A stretch of DNA of 64,000 bases from Candidatus Methanoperedens sp. (GTDB lineage: Archaea; Halobacteriota; Methanosarcinia; Methanosarcinales; Methanoperedenaceae): NCBI GenBank assembly GCA_027460615.1, contig JAPZAO010000078.1, positions 1 through 64,000 on the forward strand, written 5' to 3'. Under the pieces are notes generated by a model. The model was not told the DNA's origin and made no database searches. It was given only the letters and a program-made list of their open reading frames with translations. Below are positions 50,910 through 59,623 of this stretch, in pieces. Both the position numbers and the translations under genes were made by a program. Positions within the stretch are counted from its first letter, which is position 1. Each line of letters begins with the position of its first letter.

Positions 50910-51881
50910 ATGAAATGGAAAGATAGGCCGGTTTTCGTAACAGGATGCACCGGACTCCTCGGTTCATGGTTATGCAAGGAACTCATTGCAAGAAAAGCAA
51001 ATGTAGTCGGCCTGATCCGTGATTGGGTCCCAGGGTCTGTGCTCATCAACGACCGCTATATCGACAGGATGGTCACGGTGCGCGGCGACCTCAATGATTT
51101 TTCATTAATAGAGAGGGCGCTCAATGAATATGAAATTGATACTGTCTTCCACCTGGGAGCGCAGACAATAGTAGAAATAGCGAACCGGAACCCGCTTTCG
51201 ACATTCGAAACTAACATCAAAGGAACATGGAATTTACTTGAGGCGACGAGAAGGGTTCCAACAGTAAAAAAAATCATCATAGCTTCAAGCGATAAAGCAT
51301 ACGGCGACCAGCCGGTGCTGCCGTATAGCGAAGATACGCCTTTGCAGGGAACTCACCCTTATGACGTTTCCAAGAGCTGCGCAGATCTTATTGCGAAAAC
51401 ATATCATACGACGTATGGAACACCTGTGTGCGTGACCCGCTGCGGGAATTTCTACGGGGGGGGCGACATAAATTTCAACAGGGTGGTCCCCGGGACAATC
51501 AGGGCGCTGCTGAATGACGAGCAGCCGGTGATAAGGAGCGATGGTTCTTACATAAGGGATTATTTCTACGTGGAGGACGGCGTGAATGCCTATTTGCATC
51601 TGGCCGAAAAAATGGAGAACAAAAATATTCATGGAGAAGCGTTCAATTTCAGTAACGAACTTCAGATAACTGTGCTTGAACTTGTGAAAAATATCATATC
51701 ATTGATGGGAAAAGAGGATATCGAACCAAAAATACTCGGAATTGCGAAGAATGAGATTAAACATCAATATCTTTCTGCAAAAAAAGCGCGGGAAGTGCTC
51801 GGCTGGTCGCCGAAATACACACTGGATGAGGGGCTTCTTAGAACCATTCAATGGTACAGTAAATTCCTGAAGGAGGTATGA
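50910..51881 (+). CDS. rfbG: CDP-glucose 4,6-dehydratase-like protein
   Basis: A 323-residue extended SDR with [32 protein letters not shown] and [17 protein letters not shown], the features of RfbG and relatives. It should convert CDP-glucose to CDP-4-keto-6-deoxyglucose. It is about 35 residues shorter than Yersinia or Salmonella RfbG. It is followed by an RmlC-like epimerase and a reductase. The PLP/iron-sulfur dehydrase RfbH for 3-deoxygenation is missing from the window. Confidence 0.88.
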   Translation: MKWKDRPVFVTGCTGLLGSWLCKELIARKANVVGLIRDWVPGSVLINDRYIDRMVTVRGDLNDFSLIERALNEYEIDTVFHLGAQTIVEIANRNPLSTFETNIKGTWNLLEATRRVPTVKKIIIASSDKAYGDQPVLPYSEDTPLQGTHPYDVSKSCADLIAKTYHTTYGTPVCVTRCGNFYGGGDINFNRVVPGTIRALLNDEQPVIRSDGSYIRDYFYVEDGVNAYLHLAEKMENKNIHGEAFNFSNELQITVLELVKNIISLMGKEDIEPKILGIAKNEIKHQYLSAKKAREVLGWSPKYTLDEGLLRTIQWYSKFLKEV

Positions 51882-51882
51882 A

Positions 51883-52332
51883 ATGATAGATGGAGTCAAG
51901 GTCAATCCGCTGGCAATAATACCTGATGAACGCGGGATGATAATAAAAATGCTCAGGTGCGATGATAACGTTTTCCAGGAATTTGGCGAGATATATTTTT
52001 CCATGATTTACCCCGGGGTGGTTAAAGGATGGCATATTCATAAGAAAATGACTTTGAACTATGCTGTAGTAAGCGGTTTCATTAAACTTGTCCTGTATGA
52101 TGACAGGGACGGGTCTCCTACAAAAGGAGAGCTCCAGGAGATATTTCTGGGACGGGAGAACTATAAACTTGTTACAATTCCTCCACTGGTATGGAACGGG
52201 TTTAAGGGCATCGGGACGGAACCCGCTATTGTTGCCAACTGCGCAACCATTCCGCATGACCCTTCCGAGATAGAACGTTTAGACCCGTATAATAACCACA
52301 TTCCATATAACTGGGAGCGAAAGGACGGATGA
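51883..52332 (+). CDS. RmlC-like sugar 3,5-epimerase (cupin)
   Basis: A 149-residue cupin with VVKGWHIHKKMT (the catalytic His region), YDDRDGSPT and IPPLVWNGFKGIG. It is shorter than RmlC (about 180). It probably epimerises C3 and/or C5 of the 4-keto-6-deoxy sugar from the adjacent RfbG-like enzyme. A near-perfect ribosome-binding site AGGAGGT (51871-51877) lies 5 nt before the ATG and overlaps the end of rfbG. The stop overlaps the next gene by 4 nt. Confidence 0.87.
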   Translation: MIDGVKVNPLAIIPDERGMIIKMLRCDDNVFQEFGEIYFSMIYPGVVKGWHIHKKMTLNYAVVSGFIKLVLYDDRDGSPTKGELQEIFLGRENYKLVTIPPLVWNGFKGIGTEPAIVANCATIPHDPSEIERLDPYNNHIPYNWERKDG

Positions 52333-53303
52333 ATCTCCTTATAACGGGTGGACTCGGTTATATTGGAGGTCGCCTTGCGCAATATCTGGAAAATAACAGG
52401 GAAATTAATGTAAGACTTCTCGCGAGAAGTGATAGCCATATCCCGGAATGGGTGCATAGCAAAACAATAGTCGGCGATGTTCTCGATATAACTTCCTTAA
52501 AAAAAGCCTGTGAAAATGTAGATACTGTTATCCACCTTGCAGCATTAAATGAGATTGATTCGGGAAAAAATCCGCTTGAGGCGTTAAGGGTAAACGGGGA
52601 GGGAACCCTGAACCTGATAAATGCAGCTATTGCGAATAAAGTCAAACGGCTGATATACTTTTCTACTTTCCATGTATACGGCCTGAACGCCTCCGGGAAC
52701 ATTACTGAAGAAACCCTGCCTTTGCCAGTACATCCGTATGCTATAACCCATCATGTATCTGAAGATTTCATCCGGATGGCTGCATATAAAAAAGAGCTGG
52801 AAGGCGTAATATTACGGTTGTCAAATGGATTCGGATATCCCGCGCATGCCCGGATAAACCGGTGGAGTCTTGTAGTTAATAATCTCTGTCTCCAGGCTGT
52901 TTTGAACAGGAAAATAGTACTGAAAACTTCAGGGAAGCAGTACAGGGATTTTATCACATTAACCGATGTATCGAGATGCGTGGATCATATATTATCTATT
53001 GATACATCAAAACTCGATAAGAAGAACTGCATCTACAATCTCGGAGGGGAATTCTCCGTTACTATTCTGGATATGGCGAAACTGATTAAAGAAAGATGCG
53101 AAGAAACACTGGACATATGCCCCGAAATTGTCATCGGGAAGGATGATTCATCAAATACTGTTCTTGAAAAACCAGTAATTTATAATATCGATAAAATTAA
53201 AAAAACCGGCTTTCGGCTCATATCGAATGTGAATGAAGAGATAGATAAGACTCTTGTATTTTGCGATACACATAAGGATTTACTAAAATGCAGCCTACCG
53301 TGA
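52329..53303 (+). CDS. NAD-dependent 4-ketoreductase/epimerase
   Basis: A 324-residue extended SDR: GGLGYIGGRL, FHVYGLN at the Ser strand, then HPYAITHHVSE, in which the Tyr-x3-Lys pair reads Y-A-I-T-H, so the Lys is replaced by His. This resembles some CDP-tyvelose/abequose-type reductases only loosely. It presumably finishes the CDP-6-deoxyhexose by reducing C4. Activity needs testing given the missing Lys. It overlaps the following GT2 gene by 16 nt. Confidence 0.82.
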   Translation: MNLLITGGLGYIGGRLAQYLENNREINVRLLARSDSHIPEWVHSKTIVGDVLDITSLKKACENVDTVIHLAALNEIDSGKNPLEALRVNGEGTLNLINAAIANKVKRLIYFSTFHVYGLNASGNITEETLPLPVHPYAITHHVSEDFIRMAAYKKELEGVILRLSNGFGYPAHARINRWSLVVNNLCLQAVLNRKIVLKTSGKQYRDFITLTDVSRCVDHILSIDTSKLDKKNCIYNLGGEFSVTILDMAKLIKERCEETLDICPEIVIGKDDSSNTVLEKPVIYNIDKIKKTGFRLISNVNEEIDKTLVFCDTHKDLLKCSLP

Positions 53304-54247
53304 GCGTTATCATCCCAACGTACAACAGGGCAAATTATCTTAAAAAATCGCTACAATCCGCTATATCCCAGACAGTCAGGGATATTGAGATTATCATAAT
53401 CAACAATTACTCTACGGACAATACGCTGGAAGTCATCAGCTCATTCAACGATCAAAGAATAAAAATCATAAATTTTAAAAATGGCGGAGTGATTGCAAAG
53501 TCAAGAAACCAGGGTATGATCCAATCCACTGGCAGGTATATTGCATTCCTGGATGATGATGATTTGTGGTGCCCGGATAAACTTGAACTTCAAATCGATT
53601 ATCTGGAGTCGCATCCTGAATTTGGCGCAGTATATTCAAATGCGATAATAATAGATGAAAAAGATAACAGAAAAGGTTTTCTCATTAATCGCGGTCAGGC
53701 AAAGGAAGGACAGGTTTTCCAATACCTTTTAGGCGGGAATTTCATTACAATCCTCACGGTTTTGATGAGGAGAGAATTACTTGAATCTGTTGGATTATTT
53801 AATGAAGAACCTTCGCTTATAGCTGTAGAGGATTATGAATACTGGATGCGCACGTCTTTTAAGTTCGGGTTTGGCTATATCGGCAAGCCCCTGGCATTGT
53901 ACAGGATACACAGCACGAGCGTAAGTAAAAGGAATAGCGTGGCATTATTGCGCCAAAAAGTCCTGCGAATGATGCTTGATAATAGCAGCGTGGCCGAAAA
54001 GTACAGGGATAAAATTGTCAGCAATATTGAACGATTGAATTTTTCTGCCTCTGTCTATCACTGGAGTGTTTCAGACCGCGTTAACGCAAAAAGATGTGCC
54101 AGGAAATATATTTCTTTTAATTTGAAAGAAATTCATTTTCTGAATGTTTTATTTGGTGTTTTATTATATATAATTATTAATTTCAATTTCGACACTTTCA
54201 GAAGCTTTGTAAATGTTTACGAAAATAAAATCGCTAAAATAATTTAG
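53288..54247 (+). CDS. GT2-family glycosyltransferase
   Basis: A 319-residue GT-A enzyme: SVIIPTYNRANYLKKSL, the FLDDDDLW metal motif and an ED-Y (VEDYEYWMR) catalytic stretch. The C-terminal hydrophobic segment (about 285-305) may bind the membrane. It likely transfers the CDP-deoxysugar or another sugar to the lipid-linked chain. Its 16-nt overlap with the reductase gene is the second longest in the locus. Confidence 0.88.
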   Translation: MQPTVSVIIPTYNRANYLKKSLQSAISQTVRDIEIIIINNYSTDNTLEVISSFNDQRIKIINFKNGGVIAKSRNQGMIQSTGRYIAFLDDDDLWCPDKLELQIDYLESHPEFGAVYSNAIIIDEKDNRKGFLINRGQAKEGQVFQYLLGGNFITILTVLMRRELLESVGLFNEEPSLIAVEDYEYWMRTSFKFGFGYIGKPLALYRIHSTSVSKRNSVALLRQKVLRMMLDNSSVAEKYRDKIVSNIERLNFSASVYHWSVSDRVNAKRCARKYISFNLKEIHFLNVLFGVLLYIIINFNFDTFRSFVNVYENKIAKII

Positions 54248-54262
54248 TTAAACTCCTATTAA

Positions 54263-54994
54263 ATGAACTATCAATTCAATAACGAAGCATCAAAAATGAT
54301 ATCCATAATTGTTCCAGCGTATAACGAAGAAAAGCGTATCAAAGACATGCTTGGCATATATGGTGAATATTTTTTTCCCAGATACCCCGATTGTGAGTTC
54401 CTGGTCGTATGCGATGGAAATGACCGCACGGCAGCGATTGTTAAAAGCATGAGCGAGGTTTACAAGGGAATCATCCTGATGGAATATAAAAACAGGCTGG
54501 GTAAAGGGGGAGGGATTATGGAAGGATTCAAGTATGCAAAAGGGGATGTAATAGCATTTGTAGACGCGGACGAGTCAGTTTCCCCGTCCGACTTTGAAAA
54601 AATTATAAACGAATTAAAGATCGCAGATTGCGCCATAGGCTCGCGCCGGGTATCAGGCTCAACGATAGTGAAAAAGCAGCCTTTCAAAAGAGCAACTATC
54701 AGCAGGGCTTTTAATCTGATGGTCAATTTATTTTTCAACCTCAATATCAGGGATACCCAATGCGGAGCAAAGGCATTCAGGAAAGAGGCAATCGTATCGG
54801 TATTGCCGGAAATCAGGTCAAACGGGTTTGAGTTCGACGTGGAATTACTGTGGCGGATAAAAAACCTCGGATTTTCAATCAGGGAAGTTCCTATCAACTG
54901 GAAACATAGCGAACATTCCCAATTCAGCCTTAAACATGCGCCATCCATGTTTATGAATCTGATGAAGATAAGATTTAAAAGTAAACGCCTCTAA
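54263..54994 (+). CDS. Dolichol-phosphate sugar synthase-like GT2 (DPM1/ALG5 type)
   Basis: A 243-residue GT2: SIIVPAYNEEKRI, NRLGKGGGIMEGFKYAKGD and FVDADES, then DTQCGAKAFRKEA. These are the marks of enzymes that load a sugar onto dolichyl phosphate. ATG 54298 would trim twelve residues and also fits. The neighbour downstream is a GT-C membrane transferase, the type that uses dolichol-linked sugars, so the two may work as a pair. Confidence 0.87.
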   Translation: MNYQFNNEASKMISIIVPAYNEEKRIKDMLGIYGEYFFPRYPDCEFLVVCDGNDRTAAIVKSMSEVYKGIILMEYKNRLGKGGGIMEGFKYAKGDVIAFVDADESVSPSDFEKIINELKIADCAIGSRRVSGSTIVKKQPFKRATISRAFNLMVNLFFNLNIRDTQCGAKAFRKEAIVSVLPEIRSNGFEFDVELLWRIKNLGFSIREVPINWKHSEHSQFSLKHAPSMFMNLMKIRFKSKRL

Positions 54995-55074
54995 AGCTGT
55001 TAAATCAAAAGATATTTAAATTCCGGTTGTGTAACTTACTGGCATCTGGAATACAAAGTAATTCAGGAGTTTTT

Positions 55075-56814
55075 TTGGCCAGGAAAAGTCAAATAAAAGG
55101 AAAACGGCTTGGTAAAGCAGCTCAGCATGAACCCGGTCGGAGCGGACGGCTGGCGGGTTTATTCGGGTCAAAAATCGATATTTTTATACCTATAATTTTC
55201 TTTTTTTCCTTTATTAATTCGTTGCGCGCCGCGCTGTCCCAGTATTATATTCTCGAATATCCGGATGATATCGTGTGGGTATCCTGGGCAAGCAAGCACT
55301 TCAATGAGCCATTGGCCATACTATTAGACAAACAGGGAACAGGACTTCGGCCAATGATTAATTTGCTGTATGCCATTGGTTACTCGGTATGGGGTTCAAA
55401 CGCGACCTATTATTATCTCATGAATGGCGTGCTTTTCGCCGGCGCAATGGTGTTCCTGTACTTGCTGATAAAACAACTGCACAGCAGGGCAGCAGGGGTT
55501 ATAGCGGTCTTTTTATATCTGTTTCTGGATGCAAGTTTCATTCTTGTCTGGAAAATGAATTATACTACTTCCATTGCAGAGATGTTTTTCATAACTTCAA
55601 GCCTTTATTATTCCATACATTTCTTTGAAAAAGCAGATAAAAAAAGTCTGGTTCTGGCGTTTGTTCTCGGTATTTTTGCGTTTCTCTCAAAAGAGCCAAG
55701 TATCCTGATTATTCCAACAGTTAATATCATATATCTCCTGCATAAATGGAAGTCCATTGAAGCAAAAACAAGAATCGCGTCCCTTCTTGTGAATGTATCT
55801 TTGCCTCTTTTGTTTTTACTGCTGACCTTCATGGTTTCATCAGAGGTCAATGCACCGGGAACGTCTCCTCTTTCCGAACTTATCAAATCCCGTTTAGTTA
55901 CTTATTTCGAACTTGAACTGTCAACTACCCAGGGACAGTTGAAAAATCCTTATCTTCTTTTTTTGGGTTGCATAGGTACATTCTATTTCCATAGATTTAA
56001 AAAGGAAGAATTGGGCGGAGTGCCAATAAACTTAATCAAGAATGCAATATCCATACTGTTAATAGCGATTGTATTTATTTCGTCTCAATCCTTGTATTCG
56101 CTGACAGGAGCAATATTAATAGTATTATTGCTGGCTCTTGGCTTTATCTTCGGCGACATTAACCGGAGGCTTGGCATTGCATGGTTTGGCGTGGGATTGG
56201 CGCCACTTCTTATCACCTCCCAGCAAGTGCAGCCGACCTATTTAGCTGAAGCAAACCTGGGAATGGTTTTGTTCATTGGCGTTACTGTCTCTGAATACCT
56301 AAAATATATTTTTTCAAAAGAAAATTCCGGTGTAAAAGATACCCAGGTTTCAAGCGTATTTAAAACAGTAAATATCGTAATTGTCGTATTAATCCTGGTC
56401 TTACAACTCTCAGCAATACCCACTGAGATCAGCAATACAAATAATTATCAGAAAGTAGTTTCAGAAAGTCAAACAAGTTTCAAAGAAGCCATTGATTATA
56501 TGATGACAACGGTTCCTAAAAACGGAACCGTGTACTATATACCATCGGAAGAGCGCGAAAAAGTGGGGGGATCCCAGATAACGGAGGGCGTCTTTTATGA
56601 TGTTCTATGTATGAAGGAACGCTGCGACATAAAAGTAAAAAACCTCTTACCTTCCACAAACCTCGAAAAGGGCGGGTTCGTAGTTTTATTGAGTAATTTA
56701 GATGCATATATTTTCAGTAAAGAGTACACCTCTTTAAACAACAATGTTTACATACTGAAACAAATAAAAAATGGTGACGGTGTCGCATATATTTTAGGAG
56801 TGAAAAGCGCCTGA
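55075..56814 (+). CDS. GT-C membrane glycosyltransferase (GT39-like)
   Basis: A 579-residue protein with roughly ten or more transmembrane segments. The first outer loop has YPDDIVW, with the acidic pair expected for the catalytic site. FLSKEPS resembles the Lys-Glu motif of ArnT/PMT relatives. The start is TTG 55075 with CAGGAG (55064-55069) 5 nt upstream. A longer frame from 55027 has no such site. A soluble outer domain follows at about 450-579. It would add a dolichol-linked sugar outside the membrane. It converges on the GT4 gene with 21 nt overlap. Confidence 0.8.
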   Translation: MARKSQIKGKRLGKAAQHEPGRSGRLAGLFGSKIDIFIPIIFFFSFINSLRAALSQYYILEYPDDIVWVSWASKHFNEPLAILLDKQGTGLRPMINLLYAIGYSVWGSNATYYYLMNGVLFAGAMVFLYLLIKQLHSRAAGVIAVFLYLFLDASFILVWKMNYTTSIAEMFFITSSLYYSIHFFEKADKKSLVLAFVLGIFAFLSKEPSILIIPTVNIIYLLHKWKSIEAKTRIASLLVNVSLPLLFLLLTFMVSSEVNAPGTSPLSELIKSRLVTYFELELSTTQGQLKNPYLLFLGCIGTFYFHRFKKEELGGVPINLIKNAISILLIAIVFISSQSLYSLTGAILIVLLLALGFIFGDINRRLGIAWFGVGLAPLLITSQQVQPTYLAEANLGMVLFIGVTVSEYLKYIFSKENSGVKDTQVSSVFKTVNIVIVVLILVLQLSAIPTEISNTNNYQKVVSESQTSFKEAIDYMMTTVPKNGTVYYIPSEEREKVGGSQITEGVFYDVLCMKERCDIKVKNLLPSTNLEKGGFVVLLSNLDAYIFSKEYTSLNNNVYILKQIKNGDGVAYILGVKSA

Positions 56815-57912
56815 ATTATTACAATCATTCTTTGCGTTGTATATCTGTAAATATTCCGAAATAACATTGTTGATGTCGTATCTGTTTTCAACTATGATTC
56901 TCCCTGCCTGTCCAATCTTAATTGCCTGTTTTTTATTTTCTATCAACCAGATGATTTTTTCAGCCATGTCGCACGGGTCGTCTATTTTTGTAAACAAGCA
57001 GTCCTTCCCGTCTTGAAATATCTGGGGCAATTCCCCAACCGGAGTCGTTACAACGGGAATCCCCCTTGACATTGCTTCAATGACAGCTCTTGGTGATACT
57101 TCAAATCTGGAAGGCAGGACGAAGATGTCGATATCATCTATAAAATTGTTCAAATCACTTTGTGACAACCTTCCAAGGAAACTAACACCATCGACATTTT
57201 TCCCGTAATCTTCGAGATTTTTTCTTAAAGGCCCTTCACCTGCGATGAAAAGACCGGAGTTTTTATACTTCTCTTTAACAGGTTTAAATGCGGATATTAA
57301 AACTTTGATATTTTTTTCCGATGATAATCTTCCGAAATATGCTATCTTGATGGTACTTCTGTCTTGTTTTTTATGAAGTGTTGCGACTGAGTTTATGGGG
57401 AGAGGGATATAAACTAACTTTGATTCCGGTATCTTAAACGTCTTTAACAACCAGTTCCTTTCAAATTGTGCAGTTGAAATTATTTTATCAGCTGAATTAA
57501 AAATATATGAGCCCAATGGTTTGTATAGTTTATGAAGAATGTTTTTAATCAGCGACTTTGAAAAACCAAATGTGTGGGGAGTGAATATAAATCTGTTTTT
57601 TTTGGCCAAAGCCGCAAATAGTGCCTGGAAGGAATGGTAGTTATGTGCATGTATCACATCATATTCCTGACCCCTTAAATAAAAATACATTGCAGGCGAG
57701 AAATAATATGCTTCCCTGGGTGCAAATGCCCAGAAACGCGTTATTTTTACTCCATTTATGATTTCTTTCTCTGGCAGCTTGTGTGATGAATAAGTGCACA
57801 CAACTTCAACTTCATGCCCTTTATTCACAAGTATTTCACTTAATTCTTTTACGTGTGTTGCTATGCCGCCGATTGCGGGAAAATACGTAGGGCAGACCTG
57901 GATTATTTTCAT
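56794..57912 (-). CDS. GT4-family glycosyltransferase
   Basis: A 372-residue GT-B enzyme: QVCPTYFPAIGGIATHVKEL (GGIA-HV loop), then IAYFGRLSSEKN, FIAGEGPLR and the E-x7-E motif region PRAVIEAMSRGIPVV. It uses a nucleotide sugar and retains configuration. It is the only - strand gene of the glycan region and its end overlaps the GT-C gene's end. A TATA-like TTTAAAAT about 25-30 nt upstream of the ATG would give an almost leaderless transcript. Confidence 0.92.
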   Translation of the reverse strand: MKIIQVCPTYFPAIGGIATHVKELSEILVNKGHEVEVVCTYSSHKLPEKEIINGVKITRFWAFAPREAYYFSPAMYFYLRGQEYDVIHAHNYHSFQALFAALAKKNRFIFTPHTFGFSKSLIKNILHKLYKPLGSYIFNSADKIISTAQFERNWLLKTFKIPESKLVYIPLPINSVATLHKKQDRSTIKIAYFGRLSSEKNIKVLISAFKPVKEKYKNSGLFIAGEGPLRKNLEDYGKNVDGVSFLGRLSQSDLNNFIDDIDIFVLPSRFEVSPRAVIEAMSRGIPVVTTPVGELPQIFQDGKDCLFTKIDDPCDMAEKIIWLIENKKQAIKIGQAGRIIVENRYDINNVISEYLQIYNAKNDCNNSGAFHS

Positions 57913-57987
57913 ATTGTCCTTGGTTGAAATTAATAATTTTAAATCTTAATTCGATTGTATTGATATTTCCTCCAATTTATGAGATGG

Positions 57988-58035
57988 CTACTTAAGTTTA
58001 ACTATATCCCGATTATCAAGGGAAAACTTAAGTAG
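57988..58035. promoter_or_regulatory. Perfect 12-bp inverted repeat in a divergent promoter region
   Basis: CTACTTAAGTTT (57988-57999) and AAACTTAAGTAG (58024-58035) are exact inverse complements, 24 bp apart. Each arm contains the 8-bp palindrome ACTTAAGT, and the two palindromes are 36 bp apart. The repeat lies between the GT4 gene (-) and the radical SAM gene (+). A TATA-like ACTATATC sits between the arms. An operator binding two dimers, or a hairpin in RNA, are the main options. Confidence 0.6.
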
Positions 58036-58083
58036 AAACACATGATTTGTGAGTTATAACCGATAGACGATGATGAGACAAGT

Positions 58084-59559
58084 ATGAAGATAATGCTTAT
58101 TCTACCTCCATTGATGGTTAAGGAAAATGAACTTTTTGGAGTAACTCCGCCTCTCGGCATTGCATATCTCGCTTCGGTTTTAGAAAAAAACAGCTACGAG
58201 GTAAGTCTCCTTGACTGCATAGTTGAGGGATATAATCGGCCTGAGAAACAAAACGAATACACCCATCTGGGATTAAGATGGCATGAGATTGAAGAAAGAG
58301 TGCGCACGTTCGCGCCGGATGTCGTTGGCATCTCTTGTATATTCTCCCGGATGTTTCCGGAAGCCTTGAAAGTGGCTGAAATAGTCAAAGGTATTGATAC
58401 AAATATTAAAGTAGTTATGGGCGGCGCACATCCATCGTCGGTCCCGTATGATGTATTAAGCAATACTAATATTGATTTTATTGTTATCGGTGAAGGGGAA
58501 ATGACATTGCTGGAACTGGCACGCTGCATCGGGCAGGGAAGTACTGAGTACTCGCATATCGATGGTTTGGGTTACAAAGTGGATGGGGTTTTAAAGCTTA
58601 ATCCGAAGACTAAGTTTATTGAGACACTGGATACAATCCCATTTCCCGCACGTCACTTATTACCACTGGAAAAATATTATAGTATAGGCGAATCCCATGG
58701 CGGTTTAAAAAGAAACCGGTATGCCAGTATAATAACGAGCCGGGGATGCCCTGGAAATTGTGTTTACTGCTCTATACATACTGTATGGGGTAGGAGCTGG
58801 AGACCCAGGAGCCCGGCCAATGTAATCGAAGAAATAAAGCATTTAGTGAACGATTATGGTATTGAGGAGATTCATTTCGAAGATGATAACCTGACGTTTG
58901 ACCGTGAAAGAGCAAGAATGATATTCCAGGGAATCATAGACGAAGGATTGGATATCACATGGACGACACCTAACGGAGTGGCTATCTGGAAGCTGGATGA
59001 AGAATTATTGAAGCTGATGAAAAAATCCGGATGCTATCAGCTTAACGTTGGAATCGAATCCGGTAATGAGCAGGTTCTCAGGAAAATAATAAAAAAGCCG
59101 CTAAAGCTTGAAAAAGCCCTGGAAATCGTTAAAAAAATACGGGAACTGGGCATCTGGACGCATGGTTTTTTTATACTTGGAATGCCCGGGGAAACTAAAC
59201 AAACAATGGAAGATACAATTAATTTTGCCATCAAATTGGATCTGGACAGCGCAAATTTCTTTGTAGCTACGCCATACCCTGGCACAACACTGTATGATCT
59301 CTGCAAAGAACATGGATTTATACAGGATTATGATTTGAGACGTCTGATGGTGCAATCAGCAATGATATCGACTGGGGAGTTTACTTCCGATGAAGTGCTA
59401 AAATTACAGAAAGAGGCATACCAGAGATTTATGCTGCATACAATAAAAAGAGAGATTATTTATTTGAATATGGTGCGCAGGTTAATGCAGTTAAAAACAA
59501 TGGATGATGTCCGCTTTATGTATCGAAAGCTATCCAGATTAATAAAAATGGTAGTATGA
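58084..59559 (+). CDS. Radical SAM protein with B12-binding-like N-domain (third)
   Basis: A 491-residue relative of the 22633 and 32101 proteins. It starts IMLILPPLMVKENELFGVTPPLGIAYLA, then VMGGAHPSS and VIGEGE. No DxHxxG is found at the cobalamin site (LLDCIVEGY). The cluster motif is C222-x3-C226-x2-C229, followed by HTVWGRSWRPRSP. Its barrel end (FFVATPYPGTTLYD) is shared with its paralogues. It lies upstream of the GT2 and AglB genes, so it may modify the lipid carrier or glycan. Confidence 0.85.
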   Translation: MKIMLILPPLMVKENELFGVTPPLGIAYLASVLEKNSYEVSLLDCIVEGYNRPEKQNEYTHLGLRWHEIEERVRTFAPDVVGISCIFSRMFPEALKVAEIVKGIDTNIKVVMGGAHPSSVPYDVLSNTNIDFIVIGEGEMTLLELARCIGQGSTEYSHIDGLGYKVDGVLKLNPKTKFIETLDTIPFPARHLLPLEKYYSIGESHGGLKRNRYASIITSRGCPGNCVYCSIHTVWGRSWRPRSPANVIEEIKHLVNDYGIEEIHFEDDNLTFDRERARMIFQGIIDEGLDITWTTPNGVAIWKLDEELLKLMKKSGCYQLNVGIESGNEQVLRKIIKKPLKLEKALEIVKKIRELGIWTHGFFILGMPGETKQTMEDTINFAIKLDLDSANFFVATPYPGTTLYDLCKEHGFIQDYDLRRLMVQSAMISTGEFTSDEVLKLQKEAYQRFMLHTIKREIIYLNMVRRLMQLKTMDDVRFMYRKLSRLIKMVV

Positions 59560-59601
59560 GTTTTTTGGTAGAGAGGTCACCAAACTTTAAATGGTTTGGT
59601 G

Positions 59602-59610
59602 TATATATAA
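59602..59610 (+). promoter_or_regulatory. TATA box of the membrane GT2 gene
   Basis: TATATATAA lies 14-22 nt before the ATG at 59624. Transcription would then begin at or near that ATG, implying a leaderless or very short-leader mRNA and arguing against the upstream in-frame ATG at 59591. Confidence 0.5.
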
Positions 59611-59623
59611 GCCGGACAGAACA

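Noticed and set aside
55027-55074. Upstream TTG start of the GT-C membrane protein
   Set aside because: No ribosome-binding site at 55027, whereas TTG 55075 has CAGGAG at the right distance.
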